Shown here: positions 7,658 to 16,591 of the stretch, one piece after another
Layout of the letters: the number at the start of each line of letters is the position of its first letter
Position numbering within the stretch: the stretch's first letter is position 1
NCBI RefSeq assembly: GCF_004341085.1
Contig: NZ_SLXW01000004.1
Location: forward strand, 1 to 64,000
Reading direction: 5' to 3'
From: Sphingomonas sp. PP-CE-1G-424
GTDB lineage: Bacteria > Pseudomonadota > Alphaproteobacteria > Sphingomonadales > Sphingomonadaceae
Length of the DNA stretch: 64,000 nt
Made by a program: the position numbers and the translations under genes
The notes under the pieces: model-generated
Databases searched by the model: none
What the model saw: the letters and a program-made list of their open reading frames with translations, nothing else
What the model was told of the DNA's origin: nothing

Positions 7658-7954
7658 CTAGCCTTCGAGATGCCGCCGCCAAACCGTGCTGGGGGTTTTG
7701 CCGAAACGTTCTTTGAACACCCGGTTGAACATCACGAGGTTGCCAAACCTGGCACCCATCGCGCTCGTCAGGAGCGGCACGTCGGCCTGCGAGGCGGCGG
7801 CGAGCGCGATGCGGACTTCGGCGATCCGGTGTTCGTTGAGGTAGTCGCTGACGTTGCGATGGCCGAGCCCGCCATTGATGTGACGCCGCACCGGTATTCG
7901 GGCGTCTCGATCCGCGCGGCGACCTTCGACATGAGAAATGCGCGTCCGGCTCAT
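7658..7954 (-). pseudogene. C-terminal AraC-family regulator fragment
   Basis: The minus strand encodes HINGGLGHRNVSDYLNEHRIAEVRIAL, then a degenerate second helix-turn-helix and FNRVFKERFGKTPSTVWRRHL, the end of an AraC/XylS DNA-binding domain of the type that follows an N-terminal membrane sensor. Just upstream, another frame gives ARIETPEYR, the conserved segment that should directly precede RRHINGGLG, so a frameshift lies near 7890. Beyond about 8100 no coherent sensor domain can be reconstructed. The protein cannot be full length, so I call it a pseudogene. Confidence 0.6.
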
Positions 7955-8099
7955 CTGCCCGGATCGCTCCGTCAGCCTCTGCCTGTAGTCGGCGATTACC
8001 AGCGATCTTGGCGAGCAGCGTTCGGCCGCATCAGGTCGCGGCCATGATATCGCGCCAGCTTCGGCCGTCGCGGAGAAGGCTCGAGATAGCGGCGTTGCG

Positions 8100-8631
8100 A
8101 GCCTTATTTTTGGGGGCGTTCCTGATAAAGGCCTGCAACCTGCTCACGGTGCCGAACCAACTCGGCGTCGACTATAACGCGCATGTGCTCGAGTCCGTCC
8201 TGACCTACGTCGCGCCCGCGCTCGGATGGCGCTGAGGCTGCGCGTGTCACGGCGTTTCGGCTGGTTCAGCATTTCGAAGAGTAAAGGTCGGAGGGCAGGT
8301 CGACCGTAACCGATCACCGTCGAAACGGATCATGAAGGCGTATTCGGTTTCAAAAGCGACGACGTCGGCTTGAACGGCCGCTATCCCCTCGCGGCGCGTT
8401 CAAACCCAACTACACAGCCGGCAAATATCTACTGGACCGCGTATTCGTCCCCTCCGCGCGCCGCCCTGTTGGCTGGTAAATTCGTCAGCGACTACATGAA
8501 TGACGATAGCGGCAGTGGTGCTTTCCACGCTCAAAAGCTGAAAACCAACGCGCGCTTCCCCGCTGGCACAGACGGTCCTCTCTGACGATCGGATAGGCAC
8601 TATTGCCGCCATCGCCAGCGAGGAAATCGAA
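8100..8631. other. No recognisable gene
   Basis: About 530 bases between the AraC fragment and the monooxygenase gene. Short frames on the plus strand (8008-8235, 8370-8585) have protein-like patches but no recognisable motif or start signal. Probably relic DNA plus the promoter of the downstream gene. Confidence 0.4.
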
Positions 8632-9819
8632 ATGACCGTTATGGTATCGCGCCTGCCAGCTACACGCCCCACGGACTTCAACAGTGGCTATCCCATCTCC
8701 CATAATACTGAAGAATTGCTGGCCGATATTCAGGCGCTCGCACCTGAAATACGGGCGCGTGCCGACGAGATCGAGATCGACCGCCGCGTGCCGTCGGATC
8801 TGATCGACCGGCTCCGTACTATCGGCATCTTCCGGATGACAGCGGCCCGAAGTCGAGGTGGCTTGGAGTTCGATCTCGCATCGATCGTCGAGGCTATCGG
8901 TGCGCTCGGCCGCATCGACGGATCGGTCGGATGGACGGCGATGATCGGATGCAGCTCGTCGCTGTTCCTGCCTCTCCTGCCGCAGGAAACATATGACCTG
9001 ATCTACAGGGACAGTCCCGACGTCGTCGTCGCGGGCTCTTCCCAACCGCTCGGCACCGCGCAGACCGTCGATGGTGGCTGGCTGGTCACCGGGCGGTGGC
9101 CGTTCGCCAGTGGTTGCCAGCACGCGCAGTGGATGCTCGGCGTGTTCGTCGACGACGACGACGCGATGCGCGGCTTCATCATGCCGGCGCACACATGGCA
9201 CATCGAGGACACCTGGTCCGTCGCAGGACTCAAGGGAACCGGTAGCCATCACATCCGGGTCGACGGAGTCTTCGTCCCCGCTGCGAATGTGTTTGATCCG
9301 GCTATGGGGATCGTCTGCATGCCCGAACCCCTCTTGCAGGCGCCCCGGCATTTGCTTCCACTGATCTACGCCGCGGTCGTCGTCGGCATGGCAGAGGGGG
9401 CAGTCGACGATATCGTCGCCCTGGCCAACAGCGGCAGGCGTCTTCAATACGCCAGGGATGCGCTGCGAGATATGGAGACGTTCCACGTCGAGCTCGGCCG
9501 GATCGAGGCGGAGTTGAGGGCGGCCCGCGGCATGCTCCAGGTGCAGACCGCCAGTCACTGGCAGCACGCGCTCGCGGGGACGCTGCACACCGATGCGCGT
9601 CTTGCCGAGGCGACGCAGACCGCGGTGTGGCTGCAGTCGACCTGCGTGGGGATCGTTGATGCCTGTTTCCGCCTTGGGGGGGCGAGTGCGCTCTATGATA
9701 CGTCGCCGTTGCAACGCCGACTGCGCGACATCCACGCCGCGGGGCAACATGCATCCGCGCAGCCGCGTCACTATGCCGGCGCCGGCAAGCTTTTGATCGA
9801 GGGGCATCGAGCGGTGTGA
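8632..9819 (+). CDS. Acyl-CoA dehydrogenase-fold flavin monooxygenase
   Basis: A 395-residue protein with the acyl-CoA dehydrogenase fold: helical N-terminal domain (about 22-130, including RRVPSDLIDRLRTIGIFRM and GALGRIDGSVGWTAMIG), a beta middle domain (WLVTGRWPFASGCQHAQWMLG, GLKGTGSHHIRVDGVFVP) and a C-terminal four-helix domain. The wording follows the class D flavin-dependent monooxygenases (HsaA, DszC, HpaB-like) rather than true dehydrogenases, since the catalytic glutamate region of the latter is not evident. Such enzymes use reduced flavin from a partner reductase, which is absent here. GAGGAAAT precedes the ATG. The substrate is unknown; aromatic or sulfur compounds are typical for the family. 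Confidence 0.75.
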   Translation: MTVMVSRLPATRPTDFNSGYPISHNTEELLADIQALAPEIRARADEIEIDRRVPSDLIDRLRTIGIFRMTAARSRGGLEFDLASIVEAIGALGRIDGSVGWTAMIGCSSSLFLPLLPQETYDLIYRDSPDVVVAGSSQPLGTAQTVDGGWLVTGRWPFASGCQHAQWMLGVFVDDDDAMRGFIMPAHTWHIEDTWSVAGLKGTGSHHIRVDGVFVPAANVFDPAMGIVCMPEPLLQAPRHLLPLIYAAVVVGMAEGAVDDIVALANSGRRLQYARDALRDMETFHVELGRIEAELRAARGMLQVQTASHWQHALAGTLHTDARLAEATQTAVWLQSTCVGIVDACFRLGGASALYDTSPLQRRLRDIHAAGQHASAQPRHYAGAGKLLIEGHRAV

Positions 9820-10210
9820 TCGAGATCGATAAATTGGGGCGAGCTGGCTTCCAGCCGCCCCAAGGTGAGGTCGCATCTGCGTAGGACGTGCCGGACTGGC
9901 GAAGGCTTGGGCTTTGTCAGGCCGGCAGGTTCCGGGACAGATGTCGACGCAGCGGCAGTTTGGTTCGGGTCGACAAGGGGTAACCGGACTACCCAACTGG
10001 GTCCCCTTCAGCCCGCGTAGTCCCGGAATACCACGCGCGCGCGCGCCGTTTCCACGCTCACATACCCGACTGCGCCGCGGCCTGTCACCGATACAGATCG
10101 CGGCGTTACCGACATCCGGGCGCCGCGATCGAAGGATGGACATGTGAAGAACCCTATCGTCAGCGCTACCGGCTCCGATACCCGGAGCATCATCGAGCAA
10201 GGCCGCCGCC
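9820..10210. other. Intergenic, no gene supported
   Basis: About 390 bases between the monooxygenase and GMC genes. A 25-codon GTG frame (10144-10221) ends just inside the GMC gene and could be a leader, but there is no independent support. No clear terminator hairpin with a T-run is visible. Confidence 0.4.
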
Positions 10211-11923
10211 ATGAAGCATGACCGCGAGCCCATTGCCGCTTTCGAAACGCGCGTCGCGGCGAACCAAGCGCTGCAGCGTGCCGATGACCGTCGCGAATAC
10301 GACTATATCGTCTGCGGGGCGGGGTCGTCCGGTTCGGTGGTCGCGCGGCGGCTTGCGGAGGATCCCGATGTCACCGTGCTGCTGATCGAGGCGGGCGGCG
10401 GCGATGCCTCGCCGAGCGTGTCCGATCCCGCGCTCTGGATAGGCAACCTCGGTGGCGAACGCGACTGGGGGTTTGTCGCGGAGCCGAGCGCGCATCTGAA
10501 TGGACGTGCGATGCCGTTGTCGATGGGCAAAGGGCTGGGCGGTGGGTCGTCGATCAACGCGATGGTCTGGTCGCGCGGGCATCGGACCGACTGGGACCAT
10601 TTTGCGCGCGAAACCGGTGACGATGCCTGGAGTTACGAGTCGGTGCTGGGCATTTATCGCCGGATCGAGGATTGGCGCGGTGCACCCGATCCGCGGCGTC
10701 GCGGGCAGGGCGGGCTGTTCCCCGTCGAACCCGCCCGGGACCCGCATCCGCTCGCCACGGCGATGCTCCGCGGGGCCGCCGATGCGGGGATCGCCGCGTT
10801 CGCCGATCACAACGGTGCGATGATGGAAGGGGCAGGCGGTGCCGCGCTGAGCAATCTCACTATCAGCGGCGGGCTGCGGTCGTCGGTGTTCCGGCGGTAT
10901 GTGTACCCGGCGATGGCGCGGCCGAACCTCACCGTGTTGACCCACGCCACGGTGACCCGCGTGTTGATCGAACGCCGCGAGGCGAAGGGCGTCGAGATCG
11001 TGATCGACGGCCAGTGGCGGCAGATCCGCGCGCGATGCGAGACGATCCTGTCGCTTGGCGCGATCAACACGCCGAAGCTGCTGATGCAGTCGGGCATCGG
11101 CGATGTGGCGCAGTTGCGGCGACACGGCATCGCGTTGGTCGAGCATCTGCCCGGCGTCGGGCGCAACTTCCAGGATCACGTGATGGTGGCGGGGTGTATC
11201 TGGGAAAGTCCCGAACCGATCGTCCCCCGCAACAATCTGGGCGAGGCGACCTTTTTCTGGAAAAGCGATCCGCACCTGGAGACGCCCGATATCCAGGCCT
11301 TCGTGGTCGAGGCGCCGATCGTCGCGCACGATGCAGGGGGACGCTATGTCGCCCCCGCTGCGTCCTGGTCGTTGCTGCCCGGCCTGGTCCGGCCGAAGAG
11401 CCGCGGGTTGGTGACGCTCACCGGTGCGGCGCCCGCGTCGCCGGTGCGGATCGAGGCCAACGCACTGGCCGATCCCGATGACCTGACGGCGCTGGTGCGC
11501 AGCGTCGAGCTGTGTCGCGATATCGGCAACGGCGCAGCGCTGCGTCCGTACGTCAAGCGCGAGGTTATGCCCGGCAATTTGAGCCGGGAGGCCCTGACCG
11601 CGTTCGTGCGCGATACGGCGTCGACCGTTTGGCATCAGGCAGGCACCGCCAAGATGGGGCGTGATGCGATGTCGGTCGTCGACGCAGACCTGCGCGTCTA
11701 CGGCATCACCAACCTGCGTGTCGCCGATGCCTCGATCATGCCGCGGGTGACAACCGGCAACACGATGGCGCCGTGTGTGGTGATCGGCGAACGGGCGGCG
11801 GCGCTGCTGACGGCCGCACGATCGTCGGAACCGCGGTCATCCATCGGCGCTCCTGCGTTCTTCGGCAAGGAACTGGCGGATATGCGCGACGAAGCCTGCG
11901 GCCGCCGGCTCCCGGCCGAGTAG
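10211..11923 (+). CDS. GMC family FAD-dependent oxidoreductase
   Basis: A 570-residue glucose-methanol-choline oxidoreductase. The N-terminal dinucleotide-binding motif CGAGSSGSVVARRL (about 35-48) is followed by the GMC signature GKGLGGGSSINAMVWSRGH and the second signature GAINTPKLLMQSGIG. Near the C-terminus are VWHQAGTAKMG, with the catalytic histidine, and TGNTMAP, with the partner asparagine. FAD-linked oxidation of an alcohol to an aldehyde is the expected reaction; substrate choice (choline, long-chain or polyethylene glycol alcohols) cannot be read. The N-terminus has about 28 extra residues before the Rossmann fold. The last 87 bases overlap the 3' end of the convergent regulator-hydrolase gene. 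Confidence 0.85.
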   Translation: MKHDREPIAAFETRVAANQALQRADDRREYDYIVCGAGSSGSVVARRLAEDPDVTVLLIEAGGGDASPSVSDPALWIGNLGGERDWGFVAEPSAHLNGRAMPLSMGKGLGGGSSINAMVWSRGHRTDWDHFARETGDDAWSYESVLGIYRRIEDWRGAPDPRRRGQGGLFPVEPARDPHPLATAMLRGAADAGIAAFADHNGAMMEGAGGAALSNLTISGGLRSSVFRRYVYPAMARPNLTVLTHATVTRVLIERREAKGVEIVIDGQWRQIRARCETILSLGAINTPKLLMQSGIGDVAQLRRHGIALVEHLPGVGRNFQDHVMVAGCIWESPEPIVPRNNLGEATFFWKSDPHLETPDIQAFVVEAPIVAHDAGGRYVAPAASWSLLPGLVRPKSRGLVTLTGAAPASPVRIEANALADPDDLTALVRSVELCRDIGNGAALRPYVKREVMPGNLSREALTAFVRDTASTVWHQAGTAKMGRDAMSVVDADLRVYGITNLRVADASIMPRVTTGNTMAPCVVIGERAAALLTAARSSEPRSSIGAPAFFGKELADMRDEACGRRLPAE

Positions 11924-13462
11924 GACATGATTCTCGGTGTCGAGGGTCACGAACTCGGCACCGGGAATCGCCGCCGCGAGCGCGCCGGCGACCGCCAGCG
12001 GGATCTGACGGTCGCCGCGGCCGTGCATCACCAGCGTCGGCGTCGTCACGCCGGCCAGCCGGTGGCGTACATCGATATCGGCGAACACGTTGGCGAAGCG
12101 TACCGCGTTCTCGGCGCTGACCGCCTCGCGCTGAAACGCGTCGAACCAGTCGAGTTCCTCGGCCGAGGCGCCCGGCATGAACTGCCACGTCACGAGCTTG
12201 CGGTATGCGGGGTCGGATCGCCCCCAGCCTTGACGGACGAGAGTCAGGATCGCCGCGCGTTCCTTGCGGACGTCGGGCGTGCCGATCACGCGCCAGCCGG
12301 CCGCAAAACCACCCCACAGGATCAGGTGACTGACGCGTTCTGGGTGCCGCGCGGCATATTCGATCGCGACCGCACAGCCTTGCGAGATGCCGAGCAGCGG
12401 GAAGCGGTCGACCCCGGCCGCGTTGACGACCGTCTCGAGATCGTGAACCAACGTATCGAAGTCGATCACTGCGACCTCCCGGTCCGACATGCCGTTGCCG
12501 CGCCCGTCGTAGCGGAGGAAGCGGTAGTCCTGCGCCAAATCATGGAACAGCGGCGCCCACACCGGCGCATCCCAGTCGAGTTCGAGATGGTTGAGCCAGT
12601 TGGCGACCTTGACCAGCGGTGGACCGTCACCGACCGAGGCATAGGCGATCCGCACGCCGTCATCGGTTGTCGCGAAGCTGATCTTCTGGCGGTGCAGTGT
12701 CATCCGATCAGTACCTGCACCGAGCGCTGGCGCCGATACAGATGCGGGAGCCGGTTCCGGCGAGGGCGCAGGTTCGAAGGGTCTTGCCGGTGATCTAGGC
12801 AGCCCTGCCTCGCATAGCCCGGCGGAGAAGTCTCGCTCGACTCGCTTGGCATCTGCAAGCCGGCCCAGTTCGCGCAAGGTCGTTTGCAACCGTGCCGCCG
12901 CCTCGTGATTGAACGGATCGGCGTCGCACCATTCGCGGCACCAGGGGAGCCGGTCCTCGTGAGAGAGCGGCATGTCCGCGACGAGCCGTTGCAGCAGCGT
13001 GCGTCGCAACCGCGCGGTCGCCTCGCGTTCCGCCACCAGCCACGCCTGGAACGCCGCGTTGTCGGGCAGATCGATCCCGGCGAGCAACGGTTGGCGCAAC
13101 GCGGTAAGACACGCGACGATTTCGTCGACCGACGCGTCGGGACCGATCTGGCGGGCGGCATGAAGGTCGATCGTCACTTCGCCTGCATCGAACGCGACGG
13201 TCTCGCGGTCCGCGATGACGCGCGGGCGATCGGTATCGATCAACGCGCGGATCTTGCTGAGCGACCAGCGCAGCGCGCCGCGCGGATCGTCGGGGCCGTC
13301 ACCCCAGAACAGATCAATCAGATGCTCGCGGCGCTGTGGGCGGGTGGCGAGGACGAGATAGGCGAGTAGCGCGCGCGTCTTGCGCGAGGGGGGCAGCGGT
13401 ACGGCAGTGGTCGATTGGAAAACCGACAAGATGCCGAGCGTCGCGATAGCGAGATGACTCAT
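11837..13462 (-). CDS. BTAD-type regulator fused to alpha/beta hydrolase (copy 1)
   Basis: A 541-residue fusion. Residues about 1-95 look like an OmpR/SARP winged helix (SRKTRALLAYLVLATRPQRREHL, GALRWSLSKIRALID), about 100-245 a BTAD/TPR-like helical domain, and about 270-541 a complete alpha/beta hydrolase. The hydrolase triad is intact: Ser in GISQG, Asp in HGRGDRQIP and His in TENHVLLG. It begins MSHLAIATLG at ATG 13462; an upstream extension of the frame lacks conservation with its paralogue at 16592. The enzyme half may hydrolyse a small signal or act as a ligand sensor. Membrane segments and a receiver domain are absent. It is transcribed away from the glutaminase operon end and converges on the GMC gene. 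Confidence 0.8.
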   Translation of the reverse strand: MSHLAIATLGILSVFQSTTAVPLPPSRKTRALLAYLVLATRPQRREHLIDLFWGDGPDDPRGALRWSLSKIRALIDTDRPRVIADRETVAFDAGEVTIDLHAARQIGPDASVDEIVACLTALRQPLLAGIDLPDNAAFQAWLVAEREATARLRRTLLQRLVADMPLSHEDRLPWCREWCDADPFNHEAAARLQTTLRELGRLADAKRVERDFSAGLCEAGLPRSPARPFEPAPSPEPAPASVSAPALGAGTDRMTLHRQKISFATTDDGVRIAYASVGDGPPLVKVANWLNHLELDWDAPVWAPLFHDLAQDYRFLRYDGRGNGMSDREVAVIDFDTLVHDLETVVNAAGVDRFPLLGISQGCAVAIEYAARHPERVSHLILWGGFAAGWRVIGTPDVRKERAAILTLVRQGWGRSDPAYRKLVTWQFMPGASAEELDWFDAFQREAVSAENAVRFANVFADIDVRHRLAGVTTPTLVMHGRGDRQIPLAVAGALAAAIPGAEFVTLDTENHVLLGREPAAAGFVAHIRQFLAEERRSADG

Positions 13463-13556
13463 GAGACGGGTGGGCCGATGTGAAGTGCCGCGAGCATGGG
13501 GGCCGTGCGCCGGGAAGGCGTCGGGTCCCGAGCCGAGACGTAGCATGGTTCACCGC

Positions 13557-13589
13557 GAAGGCGGGAATCCGCTCTGGATTACCGCCTTC
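13557..13589. repeat. REP-like palindromic element
   Basis: A hairpin with arms AAGGCGG/CCGCCTT extended by AATCC/GGATT around a five-base loop, lying between the regulator and glutaminase genes. The GCGAAGGCGG core and internal TCTGG are shared with a second element at 51530-51572. Such 'CGCGAAGGCGGG...TCTGG' palindromes are widespread intergenic repeats in sphingomonads. Confidence 0.6.
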
Positions 13590-13660
13590 AGGGGAGAGCA
13601 GGGGCGAGCGCCCGATTTCGAGCGGGCGCGTGTTTGCAGCGATTGGCGAAGGGTTGGCGA

Positions 13661-15265
13661 TCAATAAGCGAGGGCTTCGATCGACCCGCGCGGAAAAATG
13701 CCGCCGGGGTCGAGTTCCACGGCGTCGGGCTTGCTCGGCTGCAGGAGCGCGATGCTTGCCGCGTCGCCGTTGCGGCGCGCATCGTCGAGCGGGGTGTTGC
13801 CCCAGCGGTCGGCCACGTCCGTCGCCGCGCCGAGTGGCAGGAGATAGCGGAGTACGTCTGCGCGGCCTTCGCTGGCCGCCAGATGGAGCGCCGTCCGGCC
13901 GTCATAGTCGGCAAGGTTCACGTCGATCGAGCGCGCCACCAGGCGGCGCAATTCGGTCAGGTCGCCCTTCGCCGCGGCGGCGCAGAAATAGGTGGCCTGA
14001 TCGACCGCGGCTTCGGCGGACCGCCGGCGAGGATTGGTCTGTTCTGCCGTCGCGACCAGACCGTCGAAGGCGAACCGCTTGGCGAGCCGGCGGGCAAACT
14101 CGACGCCGCGCACCGAATTGCCCAGCGCATCGAGCCGCGGACTCCACACCGCGATCCCGCAAACGCCCGGAATGGTGATGAACAGCGCGCCCGAAACGCC
14201 CGATTTCGCGGGCAACCCAACGGTGAACGCGAACTCGCCGGAGAAATCATACAGGCCGCACGATGCCATCAGCGACAGGCAATTTTTAGTGGTGTCGCTG
14301 GTGAAGACGCGCTCGTTGCTGAGCGGGCAGACTCCGCCGTTTGCGAACGTTGCGGCGATCGTCGCCATGCCGGGCGCATCGACGGTGATCGAACAGCATT
14401 GGAAATACAGGTCGAGCGTCGCCTTGAGGTCGGTGCCCTCGGGGAATGCGCCGTTCTCGCGCATGAAATAGGCGAGCGCGAAATTGCGATCGGCGGTGTC
14501 GCGCTCGGACAGGAAGACCGCGTTGTCGAAACCGACCGCCCCCCTGCCGGCGAGCGCACCCCAAGTCTGCATCACGGTGTCGAACCGGTCCGCGGCGGAC
14601 TGTTCCGGCGCGATCAAAGAGGCGCACATGATCGCGCCTGCGTTGATCATCGGATTGTGCGGCAGGCCTGCGCCGTTCAGCGTGATCGCGTTGAACGAAT
14701 GCCCGGATGGCTCACGACCGACATGACGGTGGACCGCATCGACGCCAAGCCGGTCGAGCGCGATGGCGTAGTTGACCGGCTTGCAGGTCGATTGCACGCA
14801 GTAGCGCGTCGTGGTGTCGCCGATCGCGAAGCGTTGCCCGTCGATCGTGCACACCGCCACCGCAAAGCCGTCGGGGTCGGCGCGCGCGAGTTGCGGGATG
14901 TAAGCGGCCACGTCGCCGTCGCGGCAATCGCGCACCGCGTCGAACATCCGGGTGATCTCAGCGCAGAACGCAGCGAAGTCGGGGATCACCAGAGTGCCGG
15001 TCAGCGCACGGCTGAGCAATGTCCGGTTCGCACCAGCCAGCGCGGGCGCGATCGCCTCGAACGGAATGTCGACTGCCTGCGCATAGCCCTGCATCAGGGC
15101 GTCGAGCTCGCGCAGGCGGGGATCGTCGATCGCCAGGCCATTGTCGCGTAGAACCCGCTCGATTGCGGTCCGCGACCGCTCGCCCCCGCCATCGGTCAGC
15201 CCTTGGTAGAGTTTCCGCGCCGCGTCGTCTTCACCGGGCCGGACCGCCGTCATCCCCATCGCCAT
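13661..15265 (-). CDS. glsA: Glutaminase with C-terminal ankyrin repeats
   Basis: A 534-residue glutaminase (L-glutamine to L-glutamate and ammonia). The glutaminase domain, about residues 20-400, has the beta-lactamase-like catalytic STCK (SxxK) motif in YCVQSTCKPVNYAIAL, and the substrate-site NPMINAGAIM. Residues about 430-520 form two to three ankyrin repeats (DGRTALHLAASEGRADVLRYLL, WGNTPLDDARRNGDAASI), the same domain order as animal GLS enzymes and some bacterial long forms; typical bacterial GlsA is only about 310 residues. Three ATGs lie close together at 15265, 15259 and 15253; I chose the first. The gene starts 6 bases after the cupin gene stop, so it is probably the last gene of a three-gene operon. 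Confidence 0.85.
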   Translation of the reverse strand: MAMGMTAVRPGEDDAARKLYQGLTDGGGERSRTAIERVLRDNGLAIDDPRLRELDALMQGYAQAVDIPFEAIAPALAGANRTLLSRALTGTLVIPDFAAFCAEITRMFDAVRDCRDGDVAAYIPQLARADPDGFAVAVCTIDGQRFAIGDTTTRYCVQSTCKPVNYAIALDRLGVDAVHRHVGREPSGHSFNAITLNGAGLPHNPMINAGAIMCASLIAPEQSAADRFDTVMQTWGALAGRGAVGFDNAVFLSERDTADRNFALAYFMRENGAFPEGTDLKATLDLYFQCCSITVDAPGMATIAATFANGGVCPLSNERVFTSDTTKNCLSLMASCGLYDFSGEFAFTVGLPAKSGVSGALFITIPGVCGIAVWSPRLDALGNSVRGVEFARRLAKRFAFDGLVATAEQTNPRRRSAEAAVDQATYFCAAAAKGDLTELRRLVARSIDVNLADYDGRTALHLAASEGRADVLRYLLPLGAATDVADRWGNTPLDDARRNGDAASIALLQPSKPDAVELDPGGIFPRGSIEALAY

Positions 15266-15270
15266 CCCCG

Positions 15271-15927
15271 TCACGACGCGCTGCCGGTGGCGGCAAGCGG
15301 CCATTGGCCTGCATCGGCACCGAAAACGGCGAGCGACTGGTTGCGCGGCGCAGGATCATCGCGCAGCGGCTCGGCTTTCCCGAAACCGGGGTATCGCGGC
15401 AGGGCGATGGCAGCCTCGTCGGGCGACAGGATGGTCATGCCGTGCTCGTTGGCCAGCGCGACCGCCCGATCCGGATCCTCGGTCTGATAGGTCGCGGCGG
15501 TATTCGGGGGCAACGTCATGCTTACTGCGGGGGTGCTCATCCGACGGAAATATTCGTCGAGTTGGACGGGGTGCTCGCCCACCGCCTGCACGATGACCAG
15601 GGCCTGAAACTGTGCCGAGCGGATATAGAAGGCGTGCGGCTGGCCACGCGGGACGAACGCCATCTCCCCCGGATGGAGCAGCATGACCGTATCGCCGCAA
15701 TACATCTCCATAACACCGTCCAGAACGTAGACGATCTCGTTTTCCCAGAGGTGGATATGCGGCGGCGGCTCGTTACCGGGTTTGCCGCGATATTCCATCA
15801 GCGCAAAGCCGCCTTCGGTTTCGGCCCCGGTAGTCAGGAAGCTCATCAGGCTACCCATATAGAAGCGCGTCGTGTCGAGCGTCGCCGCGCGGGTGAACGG
15901 GGCGGGGGTGAGTGTCGAAATGGTCAT
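15271..15927 (-). CDS. Cupin domain protein, quercetinase-like
   Basis: A 218-residue cytoplasmic protein with a clear cupin 2 domain in the N-terminal half: PPPHIHLWENEIVYVLDG supplies two histidines and a glutamate for metal binding, and PGEMAFVPRGQPHAF the second cupin motif with the remaining histidine. The C-terminal half is helical and may be a degenerate second barrel, as in quercetin 2,3-dioxygenase-like proteins. The start ATG at 15927 has AAGGA upstream; the longer open frame reads like non-coding sequence. It lies between the DoxX-like membrane protein and glutaminase genes on the same strand. Substrate unknown. Confidence 0.75.
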   Translation of the reverse strand: MTISTLTPAPFTRAATLDTTRFYMGSLMSFLTTGAETEGGFALMEYRGKPGNEPPPHIHLWENEIVYVLDGVMEMYCGDTVMLLHPGEMAFVPRGQPHAFYIRSAQFQALVIVQAVGEHPVQLDEYFRRMSTPAVSMTLPPNTAATYQTEDPDRAVALANEHGMTILSPDEAAIALPRYPGFGKAEPLRDDPAPRNQSLAVFGADAGQWPLAATGSAS

Positions 15928-15986
15928 GTCGGGTCCTTCGCCGGCACCCGAAGTGACAGCGTTTGAAGTGAAAAGGGCGTGGCGGG

Positions 15987-16439
15987 TCAGGCGCGAAAGG
16001 GCAGTAGCGCGCGCAACCGCGGATCGCGCAGGTACAGTCCGCCCCACGCCATGACGCCGAGCGTCAGGCAGAGCATCTGCGGTGGCGAACCGATTTCACC
16101 GAGGCGGAGATGCAGGCAGATCGCGCCGCCCAGAAACCCGGTGAGCAGGATCGCGCCCAGCACCGCGGTGCGCGGGACCGCGTACAGGAGGACGCAGGTC
16201 ATCGTGATCGTTCCGACCACCGGCGACAACGCGAAGGGAAAGCCGCTCGCCTCGACCTCGGCACGCAGCGCCGGCAACGAAACCAGCTGGGCGACCGCAT
16301 CGGCGAACAGCAGCATGATCACAATTACGCTGAGGACATGCCCGATACGGATCGCGGCAGACGGCGAAGCAATGTCGTTGGCGGGGAACTTGCGATCCGA
16401 TCGCACGGCAACGCCGCCCAGGTCGAGCCAGAACGTCAC
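15987..16439 (-). CDS. DoxX-like integral membrane protein
   Basis: A 150-residue protein with four predicted membrane helices: IGHVLSVIVIMLLFADAVAQL, VGTITMTCVLLYAVPRT, TAVLGAILLTGFLGGAICLHL and LCLTLGVMAWGGLYLRD. The CVLLYAVPRTAVLGAILLTGFLGGA segment follows the DoxX_2 family pattern. GTG at 16439 is my start; it overlaps, as GTGA, the stop of a tiny frame that begins at ATG 16498 (MKTSYLPETPMLARLPAGLL), possibly a leader peptide coupling translation. First gene of the DoxX-like/cupin/glutaminase run and divergent from the second regulator-hydrolase gene. Function of this family is poorly known. Confidence 0.7.
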   Translation of the reverse strand: MTFWLDLGGVAVRSDRKFPANDIASPSAAIRIGHVLSVIVIMLLFADAVAQLVSLPALRAEVEASGFPFALSPVVGTITMTCVLLYAVPRTAVLGAILLTGFLGGAICLHLRLGEIGSPPQMLCLTLGVMAWGGLYLRDPRLRALLPFRA

Positions 16440-16591
16440 AGCAACCCTGCGGGCAAGCGGGCCAGCATCGGCGTTTCGGGAAGATACGAGGTTTTCATGG
16501 GGATTGGTCCAGTCGATCGGGTGCGACGTCGTGTCGCGTTTCGTCGATGTTGCACTCGACCCCTGTCGTGGGGACCAGCGATTGAGCGCGC

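Noticed and set aside
8485..10233. 582-codon minus-strand frame opposite the monooxygenase gene
   Set aside because: Arg/His/Pro-rich with no motifs; a shadow of the acyl-CoA dehydrogenase-like gene.
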